From assembly GCA_964404255.1 (NCBI GenBank), contig CAYOJJ010000007.1, forward strand, positions 82,427 through 146,426: a DNA stretch of 64,000 bases, read 5' to 3'. Under the pieces are notes generated by a model. That model was not told the DNA's origin. It saw only the letters and a list, made by a program, of their open reading frames with translations, and did no database searches. The stretch's first letter is position 1, and each line of letters begins with the position of its first letter. Made by a program: the position numbers and the translations under genes. This DNA comes from JAFDZW01 sp964404255. GTDB lineage: Bacteria; Bacteroidota; Ignavibacteria; Palsa-1295. Below are positions 55,801 through 63,570 of the stretch, one piece after another.

Positions 55801-55899
55801 AGCATACAAGGATTGTCCGAGGGAATAGGTACTGACACAACATAAAAGCACGAATGCTACGAACATCTTTCGCAGCAGGGGAAGAAAGGTTTGGTTCAT
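52876..55899 (-). CDS. Secreted ASH-repeat protein with T9SS sorting domain, array 2 gene C
   Basis: 1,007 residues from the ATG at 55899 (signal peptide beginning MNQTFLPLLRKMFVAFVLLC). The N-terminal domain is Tyr/Asn-rich and close to that of gene D (YSTIVGAGGTTQLY, VTGTAPNRVLSVEWYNY, QIRLYETSNNIGLNYSC), and distinct from A and B. ASH repeats follow (TLNFPSVTTGSFDNENVTI, VTIPFDSVYLGEEHCTTLTI). The C-terminal ~350 residues equal those of gene A except in the last four (VITK versus VVTK) and end in the T9SS sorting domain. The protein is therefore a mosaic: D-like N-terminal two thirds, A-identical C-terminal third. Confidence 0.85.
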   Translation of the reverse strand: MNQTFLPLLRKMFVAFVLLCCVSTYSLGQSLYAGRVSNYGVQSVYGGYSTIVGAGGTTQLYSSTGSYTLAYNNYTTISLPFLFSYDSVDYPAGSTLQVRYDGKLVFGGINSNADWGNDIGNSSFANMIMGWGSYYSGFTANYGGPAGIFYNVTGTAPNRVLSVEWYNYTWNYYYGYAYNYRVNQQIRLYETSNNIGLNYSCNGCYMYYVYYLAGIGLNGKSTSPFIYNRIVSSPGDYYGGYPYTPSTNYLFIVPQRRFNINLSSTPKTLNFPSVTTGSFDNENVTITHVGTESQLKLNRVTITGDPDFTVASTPGPLDPSQSDNIVVKFAPTQDGLRQAVMTIVSNGTDSGTQSIILKGVGLAPLIAIDSNIKFKNTITKMGTAQLQPIIIKSIGSAGLFWTGFNFNGLDGSEYQVAKYPTLNPIPAGQQDTVWIAYTPTKEGRHIASVDILNNSINNPVLNVTLFGTATLPHIALTPGVTIPFDSVYLGEEHCTTLTIKNPGTDTLLLLKNYVSSNDGDFTISTLSGTDTIIPPDKSRDINICFKPKQYGSRAARLLLKTNIIPTFESVRRDTAGTIAINITGNGVPVGMLSQSISGAEGTGFNDSTIVGTSVCIWDTIRNNGDADMTISSVMLTGSNMADFTVSGLKTPFIIKAHSSVVAQICGTPSAAGLRNASLAITGTSNGKSLTSTSALNVFGWTVCATADPSPLFKDKLVLDGTIDTATVTITNCGDVPTSYTASLPNGTVYSLISPATSAVIAPKATTNFMVTFAPTTMGALPANLTVTPSTPELAAITVPMSGVGACAVVTAAAPTIPQTGSDGHASFTVTIDNTPGNYAWTAGTPLVTPNDGVFAVVGTVADASANGTTTVNMTFNPKQISTNYSAQLTFPNAAPACAAALTVNLSQSSTTESVDTRSEADGFKLGQNHPNPFTVNSVFTFTTPTEAAVRLSVSDLTGKVVKIISDGRVSAGEHNVTLEANDFSSGTYVLTLQSGTTTLAKTFVITK
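52889..53955. repeat. 1,067-bp identical direct repeat, copy in gene C
   Basis: Partner of 46355-47421, same orientation, identical throughout by row-by-row comparison. The left end is within the last codons of gene C and the right end is at the TPFII boundary. Confidence 0.93.
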
Positions 55900-55998
55900 G
55901 AGGGTGTGTGTATGATGTATATGAAACAACACTCCCGTTTTTTGCCAATGGCAAAAACAAGAGCTTCAATACAGTATTTGTTTCTTCCCCGACCGCCA

Positions 55999-56026
55999 CA
56001 AATATACAATATTATTTTGGTGCCGA
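55999..56026 (-). promoter_or_regulatory. TAnnTTTG promoter of array 2 gene C
   Basis: TATATTTG at 56006-55999 on the minus strand. The -33 region is weaker here (TCGGCACC where gene B has TTGGAACC). It is about 100 nt before the ATG at 55899. Confidence 0.6.
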
Positions 56027-56065
56027 TATAAAATTTATGGGAAGCGATATAACGGGACATAAAAA

Positions 56066-56092
56066 AGGGGCCGCTCATTACGAACGGCCCCT
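56066..56092 (-). terminator. Terminator after array 2 gene D
   Basis: AGGGGCCG pairs with CGGCCCCT around an 11-base loop, then TTTTTT on the minus strand; the AATGAGGG lead-in is present. It lies 72 bp after the gene D stop. Confidence 0.83.
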
Positions 56093-56163
56093 CCCTCATT
56101 TATGAACACTTCTGTGCTATTATTTCATTATGACCAATTTCTTATAGAATAGAATCTTATTGT

Positions 56164-59100
56164 TTACTTAGTGACGACAAAGGTCTTAGCGAGAGTAGTC
56201 GTGCCACTCTGCAAGGTAAGTACATAGGTACCGCTCGAGAAGTCATTTGCTTCGAGCGTTACGTTGTGCTCACCAGCCGAAACACGCCCGTCAGAAATGA
56301 TTTTTACTACCTTACCGGTAACATCACTAACCGTCAAACGAACAGCCGCTTCAGTCGGGGTAGTGAAGGTAAAGACCGACGTCGTGGTGAACGGATTCGG
56401 GCGGTTCTGGCCGAGCTTGAAGCCATCGATTTCACTGCGAGTATCGACGCTGGCACTGGTGCTGGTCTGAGTAAGAGCAACCGTCAACGGAGGCGCACAC
56501 GACGGAGCCGCATTCGGGAAGCTTAACTGCGCCGAATAGGGTGTATTGACCTGGCTCGGATGGAAGTCCATATTAATGGTGGTTGTCCCATTAGCCGAGG
56601 CATCGGCAATGGTCGTGCTCGTAACCGTGAAGATGCCATCGTTTGGTGTAACGAGCGGAGTACCAGCCGTCCAGGCATAGTTACCAAGAGCATTATCGAT
56701 GGTAACAGTAAAGCTGGAGTGCCCGTCAGCCCCGGTCGGCGGAATGGTTACCGGCTGAGCAACAACCGAAGCGCAGGCACCGACACCAGTCATCGGAACA
56801 GTGATAGCTGCTAATTCCGGAGTAGACGGGGTAACCGTCAGGGTAGCCGGAAGCGCACCCATGGTCGTCGGAGCAAAGGTAACCATGAAATTCGTGGTTG
56901 CTTTCGGAGCGACGATTGCCGAGGTGGCCGGGGAAATAAGACTATAAACCGTACCGTTCGGTAAGGAAGCGGTGTAGCTCGTCGGTACATCACCACAGTT
57001 GGTGATAGTGACGGTTGCCGTATCGACCGTACCATCGAGTACCAGCTTATCCTTGAAGAGCGGTGAGGGATCGGCGGTTGCACAGACGGTCCAGCCAAAG
57101 ACATTCAAGCTGCTCGTCGAGGTAATGGATTTACCATTACTCATACCGGTAATAGCAAGCGAGGCATTGCGTAAACCGGCAGCACTTGGGGTACCGCAGA
57201 TCTGAGCTATTACCACACTATGAGCTTTGATAATGAACGGCGTCTTAAGGCCGCTGACCGTAAAGTCGGTCATATTGCTGCCACTGAGCTTTGCTGAAGA
57301 GACGGTCAGATCGGCATCGCCGTTATTACGGATCGTATCCCAGATACAGACGGTGGTGCCAACGATCGTTGAGTCGTTGAAGCCAGCTCCTTCAGCGCCA
57401 GAGATCGATTGCGAAAGCAAGCCGACCGGTACACCGTTGCCGGTGATATTGATGGAGATCGTTCCTGCGGTATCGCGACGGACCGATTCAAAGGTCGGAA
57501 TAATATTGGTTTTTAACAGTAATCTTGCTGCACGGCTGCCAAATTGCTTCGGCTTAAAGCAGATAGTAATATCCTGACTCTTGTCCGGAGGGATGATCGT
57601 ATCTGTACCACTCAAGGTTGAAATGGTAAAATCACCATCATTGCTCGAGACATAATTCCTTAAGAGTAATAAGGTATCCGTGCCCGGATTTTTAATGGTA
57701 AGAGTAGTGCAATGTTCGTCACCGAGATAGACGGAATCGAACGGAATAGTAACACCCGGTGAAAGAGCAATGTGCGGCAGCGTTGCAGTACCCCAGAGCG
57801 TTACTGGTAATACTGGGTTATTAATGGAGTTATTGATGATATTCATCGTCGCAATATGGCGACCTTCTTTCGTCGGAACATAAGCAACCCACAATGTATC
57901 TTGTTTTCCGGCAGGTATCGGATTCGCCGCGGGATATTTTGCAACCTGGTATTCACCGCCATCGAGACCGGTAAAATTAAAGGAAGTCCAGAATAAGCTA
58001 CCCCCTCCAACCGAGCTGATAACAATAGGTTGAATGAGGGTCGTACCCATTTTAGTGATCTTGCCTTTGAATTTGATATTAGAATCAATAGCGATCAACG
58101 GCGCAAGACCAATACCTTGGAGGGCGATCGTTTGAACACCACTATCGGTACCATTACTGATAATCGTCATAACAGCCGAACGCAAACCATCCTGGGTCGG
58201 AGCGAATTTTACGACAATATTATTGCTCTTACCCGGATTCGTAGGTCCGGGGATAGAAACAACTGTAAAATCCGGGTCGCCAGTGATCGTCGCCTTAGAG
58301 ATAGTAAGCTGGCTTTCTTTACCAACATGGGTAACGGTTACATTCTGATTAGCTGTAGAGCCGGTCTGGACCGAGCCAAAGTTTACCGTTTTCGGAGCGC
58401 TCGATAAATTAATATCGAAGCGGCGTTGCGGTACGGTAAAGAGATAATTAGTCGAGGGGGAATACGGGTAATCGCCGTAATAATCTCCCGGACTCGAACG
58501 GATTACATAGGATTTGAACGGACTGGCATTTTGACCATTTAAACCGATACCACCAATATAATAGACATAGTACTGGTAGCAGTTGTTGCAGGAGTAATTA
58601 ATAGCAATATTATTGCTGGTTTCATAGAGTCGTATCTGCTGATTTATGGTATAACCATAATTCCAGCCGTAATAGTAATTCCAGGTATAATTATACCATT
58701 CGACGGTTACTACACGATTCGGTGCCGTGCCGGTCACATTATAGAAAAGACCTGCATTACCACTGTAATAATTGGTAAATCCGGAATATAGCGTACCGAA
58801 ACCCATGATCATATTGGCGAAATTAGTATTGCCAAGATCGTTACCATAGTCGTAATTGGTGTTAATATCCCCAAATACTACTTTGCCATCGTAGCGGATT
58901 TGAAGGTTAGAACCAGCCGGATAATCGACGCTGTCATAACTGAATAAGAACGGCATCGAAATATTTACATAGCTATTATAGGCTATATCGTAGGGATAAG
59001 TCGTGGAGTTAAATAACTGGGTTGTACCCTTAGCACCGACAATAGTAGAATAACCTCCGAGCGTATTCTGGAGGCCATAATTATTGACGTGGGCTGCATA

Positions 59101-59193
59101 CAACGATTGTCCAAGGGATTGCCGTGAAGCTACACCGAGAAACGCACAACATAGCAGAATAAACGCTAATGGGAAAAAGCGCTTAGTGTTCAT
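56164..59193 (-). CDS. Secreted ASH-repeat protein with T9SS sorting domain, array 2 gene D
   Basis: 1,009 residues with signal peptide MNTKRFFPLAFILLCCAFLG. The N-terminal domain (to about 265) is Tyr/Asn-rich and similar to gene C (YSTIVGAKGTTQLFNST, VTGTAPNRVVTVEWYNY, QIRLYETSNNIAINYSC). ASH repeats follow (TVNFGSVQTGSTANQNVTV, FDSVYLGDEHCTTLTIKNPG, then a VTITNCGDVPTSYTASLP block shared by all four proteins) and a T9SS type A sorting domain with KLGQNRPNPF. It is the first gene of the array in transcription order, with its own promoter and a hairpin in the leader. Confidence 0.85.
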   Translation of the reverse strand: MNTKRFFPLAFILLCCAFLGVASRQSLGQSLYAAHVNNYGLQNTLGGYSTIVGAKGTTQLFNSTTYPYDIAYNSYVNISMPFLFSYDSVDYPAGSNLQIRYDGKVVFGDINTNYDYGNDLGNTNFANMIMGFGTLYSGFTNYYSGNAGLFYNVTGTAPNRVVTVEWYNYTWNYYYGWNYGYTINQQIRLYETSNNIAINYSCNNCYQYYVYYIGGIGLNGQNASPFKSYVIRSSPGDYYGDYPYSPSTNYLFTVPQRRFDINLSSAPKTVNFGSVQTGSTANQNVTVTHVGKESQLTISKATITGDPDFTVVSIPGPTNPGKSNNIVVKFAPTQDGLRSAVMTIISNGTDSGVQTIALQGIGLAPLIAIDSNIKFKGKITKMGTTLIQPIVISSVGGGSLFWTSFNFTGLDGGEYQVAKYPAANPIPAGKQDTLWVAYVPTKEGRHIATMNIINNSINNPVLPVTLWGTATLPHIALSPGVTIPFDSVYLGDEHCTTLTIKNPGTDTLLLLRNYVSSNDGDFTISTLSGTDTIIPPDKSQDITICFKPKQFGSRAARLLLKTNIIPTFESVRRDTAGTISINITGNGVPVGLLSQSISGAEGAGFNDSTIVGTTVCIWDTIRNNGDADLTVSSAKLSGSNMTDFTVSGLKTPFIIKAHSVVIAQICGTPSAAGLRNASLAITGMSNGKSITSTSSLNVFGWTVCATADPSPLFKDKLVLDGTVDTATVTITNCGDVPTSYTASLPNGTVYSLISPATSAIVAPKATTNFMVTFAPTTMGALPATLTVTPSTPELAAITVPMTGVGACASVVAQPVTIPPTGADGHSSFTVTIDNALGNYAWTAGTPLVTPNDGIFTVTSTTIADASANGTTTINMDFHPSQVNTPYSAQLSFPNAAPSCAPPLTVALTQTSTSASVDTRSEIDGFKLGQNRPNPFTTTSVFTFTTPTEAAVRLTVSDVTGKVVKIISDGRVSAGEHNVTLEANDFSSGTYVLTLQSGTTTLAKTFVVTK

Positions 59194-59311
59194 TGTTATA
59201 AAAAGATAATGATGTAAAATGAGTAATATGAGGTCTTTGGAAAATTTCCAAAGTCTTAATGAGTAAGAGGAGCCTTGATAATGATGGGGAAGAAAGTACC
59301 TCTAATCGTTA

Positions 59312-59319
59312 CAAATATA
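59312..59319 (-). promoter_or_regulatory. -7 promoter box of array 2 gene D
   Basis: TATATTTG on the minus strand, in the same context as the boxes of A, B and C, about 110 nt before the ATG at 59193. No clear TTG -33 partner. Confidence 0.55.
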
Positions 59320-59350
59320 CATAATAATCTGGCTTTAGAATAAAAAAAAA

Positions 59351-59374
59351 GGGGCATGTCGTTAAACATGCCCC
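59351..59374 (-). terminator. Orphan array-type terminator beside yihY
   Basis: GGGGCATGT/ACATGCCCC around a six-base loop, then nine T's on the minus strand, with the AATGAGG lead-in of the array terminators. No array gene precedes it: the only upstream gene is yihY, 215 bp away. Confidence 0.85.
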
Positions 59375-59579
59375 ATCCTCATTATGAATATTCGATTCTG
59401 TTTTGTTTCAAGGACCCACAATCAGAAACACTTCTGGGATACTGGATTCGGAAATAGGTATAGAAACCGATTATTAGGATTTATCATAATTATTTTAAGT
59501 GCCCTGGGGATTGGGCTGGTATCAAAACAATATCGGACAGTCGTATCTATTACAAATATACGGAATATTTGGGTTCCAA
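59375..59579 (-). other. Possible deletion scar of a fifth array gene (promoter plus 3' UTR)
   Basis: At 59579-59553 (minus) lies a promoter nearly the same as that of gene B: TTGGAACCCAAAT, then TATATTTG. At about 59440-59375 the sequence resembles the 3' UTRs of array genes (GGTCC, TGAAAC, ACAGAATC, TTCATAATGAGG before the hairpin). Only about 110 bp lie between, too little for a gene. The likely product is a short transcript of about 180-200 nt with no convincing ORF. Confidence 0.45.
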
Positions 59580-59588
59580 TATAAAAAA

Positions 59589-60455
59589 TCAGCTCAGCAG
59601 CCGGCTATAATAGAGCTTGCCGATCAATGCCCCGATGGTAAATACCAGCGATACATAATAGGCCCATAAGGATACAACGGCAACAAAGGCATAAGCCCCA
59701 TACACCGCTCCTAAACTGGAGATCTTTTGAAGATAAAACGTAAAAACATATTTCATTACTTCGATAAGTACGACCGTTATGGCCGTCGATAATGCCGCTA
59801 CCCGCCATGGAATGCGCTGATGAGGAAGACTCTTAAAAAGATACAGAAATAGGATCAGCATCAATACCAATGGAATCACCGTGATAACGGTACTATGAAT
59901 AATCGACGACAGAAAATCTGGCAAGAGATCGTTGCTGATCTTTTGTAATGTCGCAATAAGCGGGTTAATGAGGATCGTAAGCAGCAGTAAAAAAGAGACG
60001 ACAAAGATCATGCCAATATCCTTTAACTTAAGCAAGGCAAGATTATGCCGGGTTTTAATATGAAAAATGCCATTCACTGCCGAGCGCAGTGAAGAAAATA
60101 AGGCACTCGAAAGCCACAGTAAAATGATAAGAGCGATAATACCCGGGATGAAAGAGACATCGGAGATATACGAAAATTGGTTTTGTACCCAGTCCTGAAC
60201 CGAGGAGCCGTACTGTGAGATTGGCAAACTTCTATTAATAAATTCAATGACCGCCGCTTTGGCCGAATCATCACTTTGCATAATGATAGAAAAGACCTGG
60301 AAGAGAATAAGGGAAAGCGGGATAATACATAGCAGGACGTTGAAAGCTATTCCCGAAGCAAAAATAAAGCAGTGGTCTTCGTCGAGTCCATTCCAGAGCC
60401 CGAGGGCATAGTATTTGGTGGTTTCGGCGAATCTATTCGGAAATAGCTCTTTCAT
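59589..60455 (-). CDS. YihY/BrkB family inner-membrane protein
   Basis: A 288-residue protein with about six membrane segments. HCFIFASGIAFNVLLCIIPLSLILF near residues 28-52 is the first span and carries the family's conserved Ala-Phe-Pro pattern; AVNGIFHIK near 127-135 and the GAVYGAYAFVAVVSLWAYYVS end segment are also typical. Once annotated as RNase BN, the family has no proven enzymatic role and is now treated as a membrane protein of unknown function. It diverges from tsaC, and a TAnnTTTG promoter just upstream leaves an almost absent leader. Confidence 0.88.
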   Translation of the reverse strand: MKELFPNRFAETTKYYALGLWNGLDEDHCFIFASGIAFNVLLCIIPLSLILFQVFSIIMQSDDSAKAAVIEFINRSLPISQYGSSVQDWVQNQFSYISDVSFIPGIIALIILLWLSSALFSSLRSAVNGIFHIKTRHNLALLKLKDIGMIFVVSFLLLLTILINPLIATLQKISNDLLPDFLSSIIHSTVITVIPLVLMLILFLYLFKSLPHQRIPWRVAALSTAITVVLIEVMKYVFTFYLQKISSLGAVYGAYAFVAVVSLWAYYVSLVFTIGALIGKLYYSRLLS

Positions 60456-60462
60456 CTGTCTG

Positions 60463-60496
60463 CAAAAATACGTCGGTAACCGGTCTGGAAATCAAA
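60463..60496 (-). promoter_or_regulatory. Promoter of yihY, nearly leaderless
   Basis: On the minus strand TTTG (60496-60493), a 22-nt spacer, then TATTTTTG (60470-60463), fitting TAnnTTTG. Transcription would start about 2-5 nt before the ATG at 60455. Confidence 0.5.
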
Positions 60497-61462
60497 GTGT
60501 TATCTGCCCCGAATATGCTCCATACTATTATCGGGACCGATATTGCAAAGGCAGCCGAATTATTGCTCGGTGGTTCGCTCGTTGCTATCCCTACCGAAAC
60601 AGTCTATGGGCTGGCTGCAATTGCAACCGATGCGAAAGCAGTTACGACGATCTTTGAAGTTAAAGACCGGCCGTTTTTTGATCCGCTAATTGTTCATTGC
60701 CATAATATAGAACAAGTCTTCCAATATACCAATGGTATTCCCGGTTGGGCAGAGAAATTATTTCAAGCGTTTTCTCCCGGGCCATTGACGATTGTATTGC
60801 CTAAGAAAGAAGTAATACCAGATATTGTAACATCCGGACTTGATACCGTCGGCATTAGAATACCATCTCATCCGCTGGCCCTTGAGCTGCTTCGGATGAT
60901 AAATAAGCCACTGGCCGCTCCGAGTGCAAATCCTTTTGGATATGTCAGTCCCACAACAGCACAGCATGTGTACGATCAGCTTCAAGGCAAAATAGCCTAC
61001 ATCCTTGATGGCGGCCCCTGCACTATTGGAGTGGAATCCACTATTGTTGCCGAGAAGAATGGAGTGCCTACTATTCTTCGTCTGGGTGGTATAAGTGTTG
61101 AACAGATCGAAGCCGTGCTGGGAAATGTCGCTATTGAAATCCATTCCACATCCAATCCCGCCGGCCCGGGAATGCTGGAATCTCATTATGCGCCGCGAAA
61201 ACAAGTCCTCCTTGGTTACCCAAAAACTTTCGCTCCGAAAACAGGCTTCCTTGCTTTTAAGCAATATTCCGAATTGCTTCCTCACTCGGTTCAACGAGTT
61301 CTTTCGTCAAGCGGCGATCTTAATGAAGCAGCACGATCACTCTTTGCTTCTTTGCGAGAATTAGATGCTCTCGATCTGGATACTATTTATGCAGAGCTTG
61401 TACCTGAAGAAGGCCTTGGCCGGGCTATTAACGATAAACTTCGCCGGGCTTCTGCCAAATAA
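60497..61462 (+). CDS. tsaC: Threonylcarbamoyl-AMP synthase, TsaC/Sua5 with C-terminal domain
   Basis: A 321-residue enzyme (316 if the ATG at 60515 is used) that makes threonylcarbamoyl-adenylate for t6A37 in ANN-decoding tRNAs. The YrdC domain spans about residues 15-200: GGSLVAIPTETVYGLAAIA, the KDRPFFDPLIVH substrate stretch, the PGPLTIVLPKK block, GIRIPSHPLALELL and APSANPFGYVSPTTAQHV. The SAPSAN-type motif and GVESTIV are family hallmarks. The remaining ~100 residues form the Sua5 domain (GMLESHYAPRKQVLL, LGRAINDKLRRASAK), which sets it apart from short TsaC. Confidence 0.93.
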   Translation: MLSAPNMLHTIIGTDIAKAAELLLGGSLVAIPTETVYGLAAIATDAKAVTTIFEVKDRPFFDPLIVHCHNIEQVFQYTNGIPGWAEKLFQAFSPGPLTIVLPKKEVIPDIVTSGLDTVGIRIPSHPLALELLRMINKPLAAPSANPFGYVSPTTAQHVYDQLQGKIAYILDGGPCTIGVESTIVAEKNGVPTILRLGGISVEQIEAVLGNVAIEIHSTSNPAGPGMLESHYAPRKQVLLGYPKTFAPKTGFLAFKQYSELLPHSVQRVLSSSGDLNEAARSLFASLRELDALDLDTIYAELVPEEGLGRAINDKLRRASAK

Positions 61463-61491
61463 AAGGGTAGCCATATAGCGTTCCGGTTAGT

Positions 61492-61622
61492 ATATAAGAC
61501 GATTTGCAAGAACCTCAGGGGATTCCTCCCTTCGGTTCGGAATGACAAGTTTATTAACCGCTTCGAATCTCGAGTCCCGAAGGGACGGCCACATAATAGC
61601 CCACCATTTCAATGGTGGGCGG
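61492..61622. repeat. Dispersed palindromic repeat, elements A and B, copy 1
   Basis: Element A (61492-61549) reads on the minus strand as GTCATTCCGAACCGAAGG, then GAGGAATCCCCTGA. Element B (61572-61622) holds two hairpins, GTCCC-GAA-GGGAC and CCCACCAT-TTCA-ATGGTGGG. Related copies lie at 63213-63404 and 63681-63873, on the other side of icd. Confidence 0.85.
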
Positions 61623-61629
61623 ATGTCTA

Positions 61630-61664
61630 TTTGCCGAACCCCGTACGCAATTGTGGTAAATTTG
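61630..61664 (+). promoter_or_regulatory. Promoter of icd
   Basis: TTTG (61630-61633), 23 nt, then TAAATTTG (61657-61664) fits the Bacteroidota -33/-7 consensus. The predicted leader is about 35 nt to the ATG at 61703. It begins only 8 bp after a palindromic repeat. Confidence 0.65.
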
Positions 61665-61702
61665 TAGTCTGTAATTACCAATCACTTCTTTATTACGAAT
61701 TT

Positions 61703-63148
61703 ATGGCAAAGACTCCTATTACGATCGCTCGTGGTGACGGTATCGGACCTGAGATCATGCAGGCGACGCTTGATATTATTTTAGCTGCCGGAGCCCAGCT
61801 CGATATCGATGAGATCGAGATCGGCGAACAGCTCTACCTCAAAGGTATCACGACCGGTATCGAACCCAGCGCCTGGGATTCTTTGCGACGCACGAAAGTT
61901 TTCCTCAAAGCTCCGATCACCACGCCGCAGGGCGGTGGCTATAAGAGCTTGAACGTAACGGCTCGTAAGGTTCTTGGCTTGTACGCAAACGTCCGTCCTT
62001 GCGTAAGCTACCATCCGTATATCGCAACGAAGCATCCGGTGATGGATGTCGTGATCGTCCGCGAAAACGAAGAAGATTTATATGCCGGTATCGAACACCG
62101 CCAGACCAATCAGGTCTTTCAGGCCCTGAAGCTTATCTCGCGTCCGGGTTCGGAGAAGATCATCCGTTACGCGTTCGAGTACGCCCGTACGAACAACCGC
62201 AAGAAGGTAACCTGCTTCGTGAAGGATAACATCATGAAGCTCACCGATGGACTGTTCCATAAAGTGTTCGATGAGATCGCACCGGAATATCCGGGCATCG
62301 AAGCCGATCACTGGATCGTCGATATCGGTGCTGCAAAGCTTGCCGATACGCCGGAGAACTTCGACGTTATCGTAATGCCGAACCTCTATGGCGATATTCT
62401 TTCCGACGTTGCCGCTCAGATCGCGGGTTCTGTCGGTCTTGCCGGTTCTGCAAATATCGGTGAAGCCGCTTCGATGTTCGAAGCTATTCACGGTTCTGCT
62501 CCGCGCCGTGCTAATCAGAATCTTGCTAATCCCTCGGGCCTCTTCCTTGGTGCGATCATGATGCTCGTGCATATCGGGCAGAAGGACGTTGCCGAGAAAG
62601 CACATAACGCCTGGTTGCGTGCTGTTGAAGATGGTGTGCATACCTATGATATTTACAAAGAAGGCGTAAGCAAGCAGAAGGTCGGCACGAAAGAATTTGC
62701 CGAAGCAGTAGTTGCTCGCCTTGGTCAGAAGCCGGAGAAGCTCAAAGCCGTCAGCTACGCTGCAACGCAGGAAGCGATGAAGCTTGGCGTAACGGAAAAA
62801 TCTTCGTACAAAGCCAAGAAGGAATTGATGGGCGTCGATATCTTCCTCGATTACAGCGGAGCAGATCCGAACAAAGTCGGTACCGATATTTCAGCAATGT
62901 CATCCGGTAATCTCGCGCTTTCGATCGTGGAGAACAAAGGCGTGAAAGTTTATCCTAATGCTCAGCCGGTAGCATCGTACACCGATTTCTGGCGTTGCCG
63001 CTTCACGACTAGCGACTCCAAGCCCTGCAATTACAATCAGGTACTCGAAGTCATCGGCAAGATCAGCGCCGGTGGTTACGACGTCGTAAAGACGGAAAAC
63101 CTCTCTACGTTTGATGGGGAAGCGGGGTATTCGAGCCTGCACGGATAA
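61703..63148 (+). CDS. icd: Isocitrate dehydrogenase, Thermus-type long form
   Basis: A 481-residue beta-decarboxylating dehydrogenase. The start at 61703 is set by MAKTPITIARGDGIGPEIMQ; the frame extends to 61631, across the promoter. Substrate and metal motifs: KSLNVTARKVLGLYANVRPC near residues 75-94, VIVRENEEDLYAGIEHRQ near 115-132, MPNLYGDILSDVAAQIAGSVG near 231-251 and FEAIHGSAPRRANQNLANPSG near 266-286. The ~130-residue C-terminal extension after about 340 is the mark of the Thermus/Rickettsia-like class. NADP versus NAD use cannot be fixed by eye. Strong codon bias suggests high expression. Confidence 0.93.
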   Translation: MAKTPITIARGDGIGPEIMQATLDIILAAGAQLDIDEIEIGEQLYLKGITTGIEPSAWDSLRRTKVFLKAPITTPQGGGYKSLNVTARKVLGLYANVRPCVSYHPYIATKHPVMDVVIVRENEEDLYAGIEHRQTNQVFQALKLISRPGSEKIIRYAFEYARTNNRKKVTCFVKDNIMKLTDGLFHKVFDEIAPEYPGIEADHWIVDIGAAKLADTPENFDVIVMPNLYGDILSDVAAQIAGSVGLAGSANIGEAASMFEAIHGSAPRRANQNLANPSGLFLGAIMMLVHIGQKDVAEKAHNAWLRAVEDGVHTYDIYKEGVSKQKVGTKEFAEAVVARLGQKPEKLKAVSYAATQEAMKLGVTEKSSYKAKKELMGVDIFLDYSGADPNKVGTDISAMSSGNLALSIVENKGVKVYPNAQPVASYTDFWRCRFTTSDSKPCNYNQVLEVIGKISAGGYDVVKTENLSTFDGEAGYSSLHG

Positions 63149-63166
63149 GGGGTGTTGTTTATAAGC

Positions 63167-63203
63167 AAAAGGCTCAGATGCGTTGGCATCTGAGCCTTTT
63201 TTG
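63167..63203 (+). terminator. Terminator after icd
   Basis: A 14-bp perfect stem, AAAAGGCTCAGATG with its complement, around loop CGTTGG, then TTTTTTG. It lies 18 bp after the icd stop. Confidence 0.88.
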
Positions 63204-63212
63204 TTTAATAAA

Positions 63213-63404
63213 CCTGTCATTCCGAACCGAAGGGAGGAATCCCCTGACGTCCTCGCGAATCGACTTACGCACCCACCATTGAAATGGTGGGCTATTATGT
63301 TACCGTCCTTTCAGGACTCAATGCCGTATTTAAAGACCTTTATTAAACCCTGTCATTCCGAACGAAGAGAGGAATCCCCTGACCTCCTATCCGACCGTCT
63401 TAAG
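63213..63404 (+). repeat. Composite palindromic repeat A-B-A, forward copy
   Basis: Element A (63213-63270), element B (63270-63320), a 29-bp spacer, then a second element A (63350-63404). The A elements share GTCATTCCGAAC and GGAATCCCCTGAC; B has stem CCCACCATTG/CAATGGTGGG and a second hairpin, GTCCTTTCAGGAC. The same composite occurs inverted at 63681-63873. Confidence 0.85.
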
Positions 63405-63430
63405 CAATAAAAAAAAAGAATGTATTCCAC

Positions 63431-63528
63431 CTCAAGGTATCAGGTATCATGGTATCAAACCCATAGAGAAATGATACCATGATACCATGATACCATGATA
63501 CCATGATACCATGATACCTTGATACCAA
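63431..63528. repeat. GATACCAT tandem repeat facing inverted GGTATC copies
   Basis: Seven successive 8-bp units of GATACCAT or close variants run from 63473 to 63528. On the left, GGTATC at 63436, 63443 and 63451 is the inverse complement of the unit core, so the block can form a long hairpin with slippage. Confidence 0.85.
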
Positions 63529-63570
63529 TCAGCCTGATATGCAATAAAAAAGATGCATCCCGTAATCTCT

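Noticed and set aside
46406..59000. Many plus-strand ORFs of 60-140 codons inside array 2, some identical in two places
   Set aside because: They are antisense shadows of strongly coding minus-strand genes. Their duplication follows from the 1,067-bp identity of the sense genes, and none has its own signals.
59384..59465. 21-codon minus-strand ORF containing FPNPVS in the deletion scar, resembling a T9SS sorting motif
   Set aside because: In intact paralogues the PNP motif is about 85 residues from the stop, whereas here the stop follows eight residues later. Chance resemblance is more likely.
63473..63528. Possible CRISPR array
   Set aside because: The 8-bp units repeat without spacers and no cas genes are present. 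It is a simple tandem repeat.
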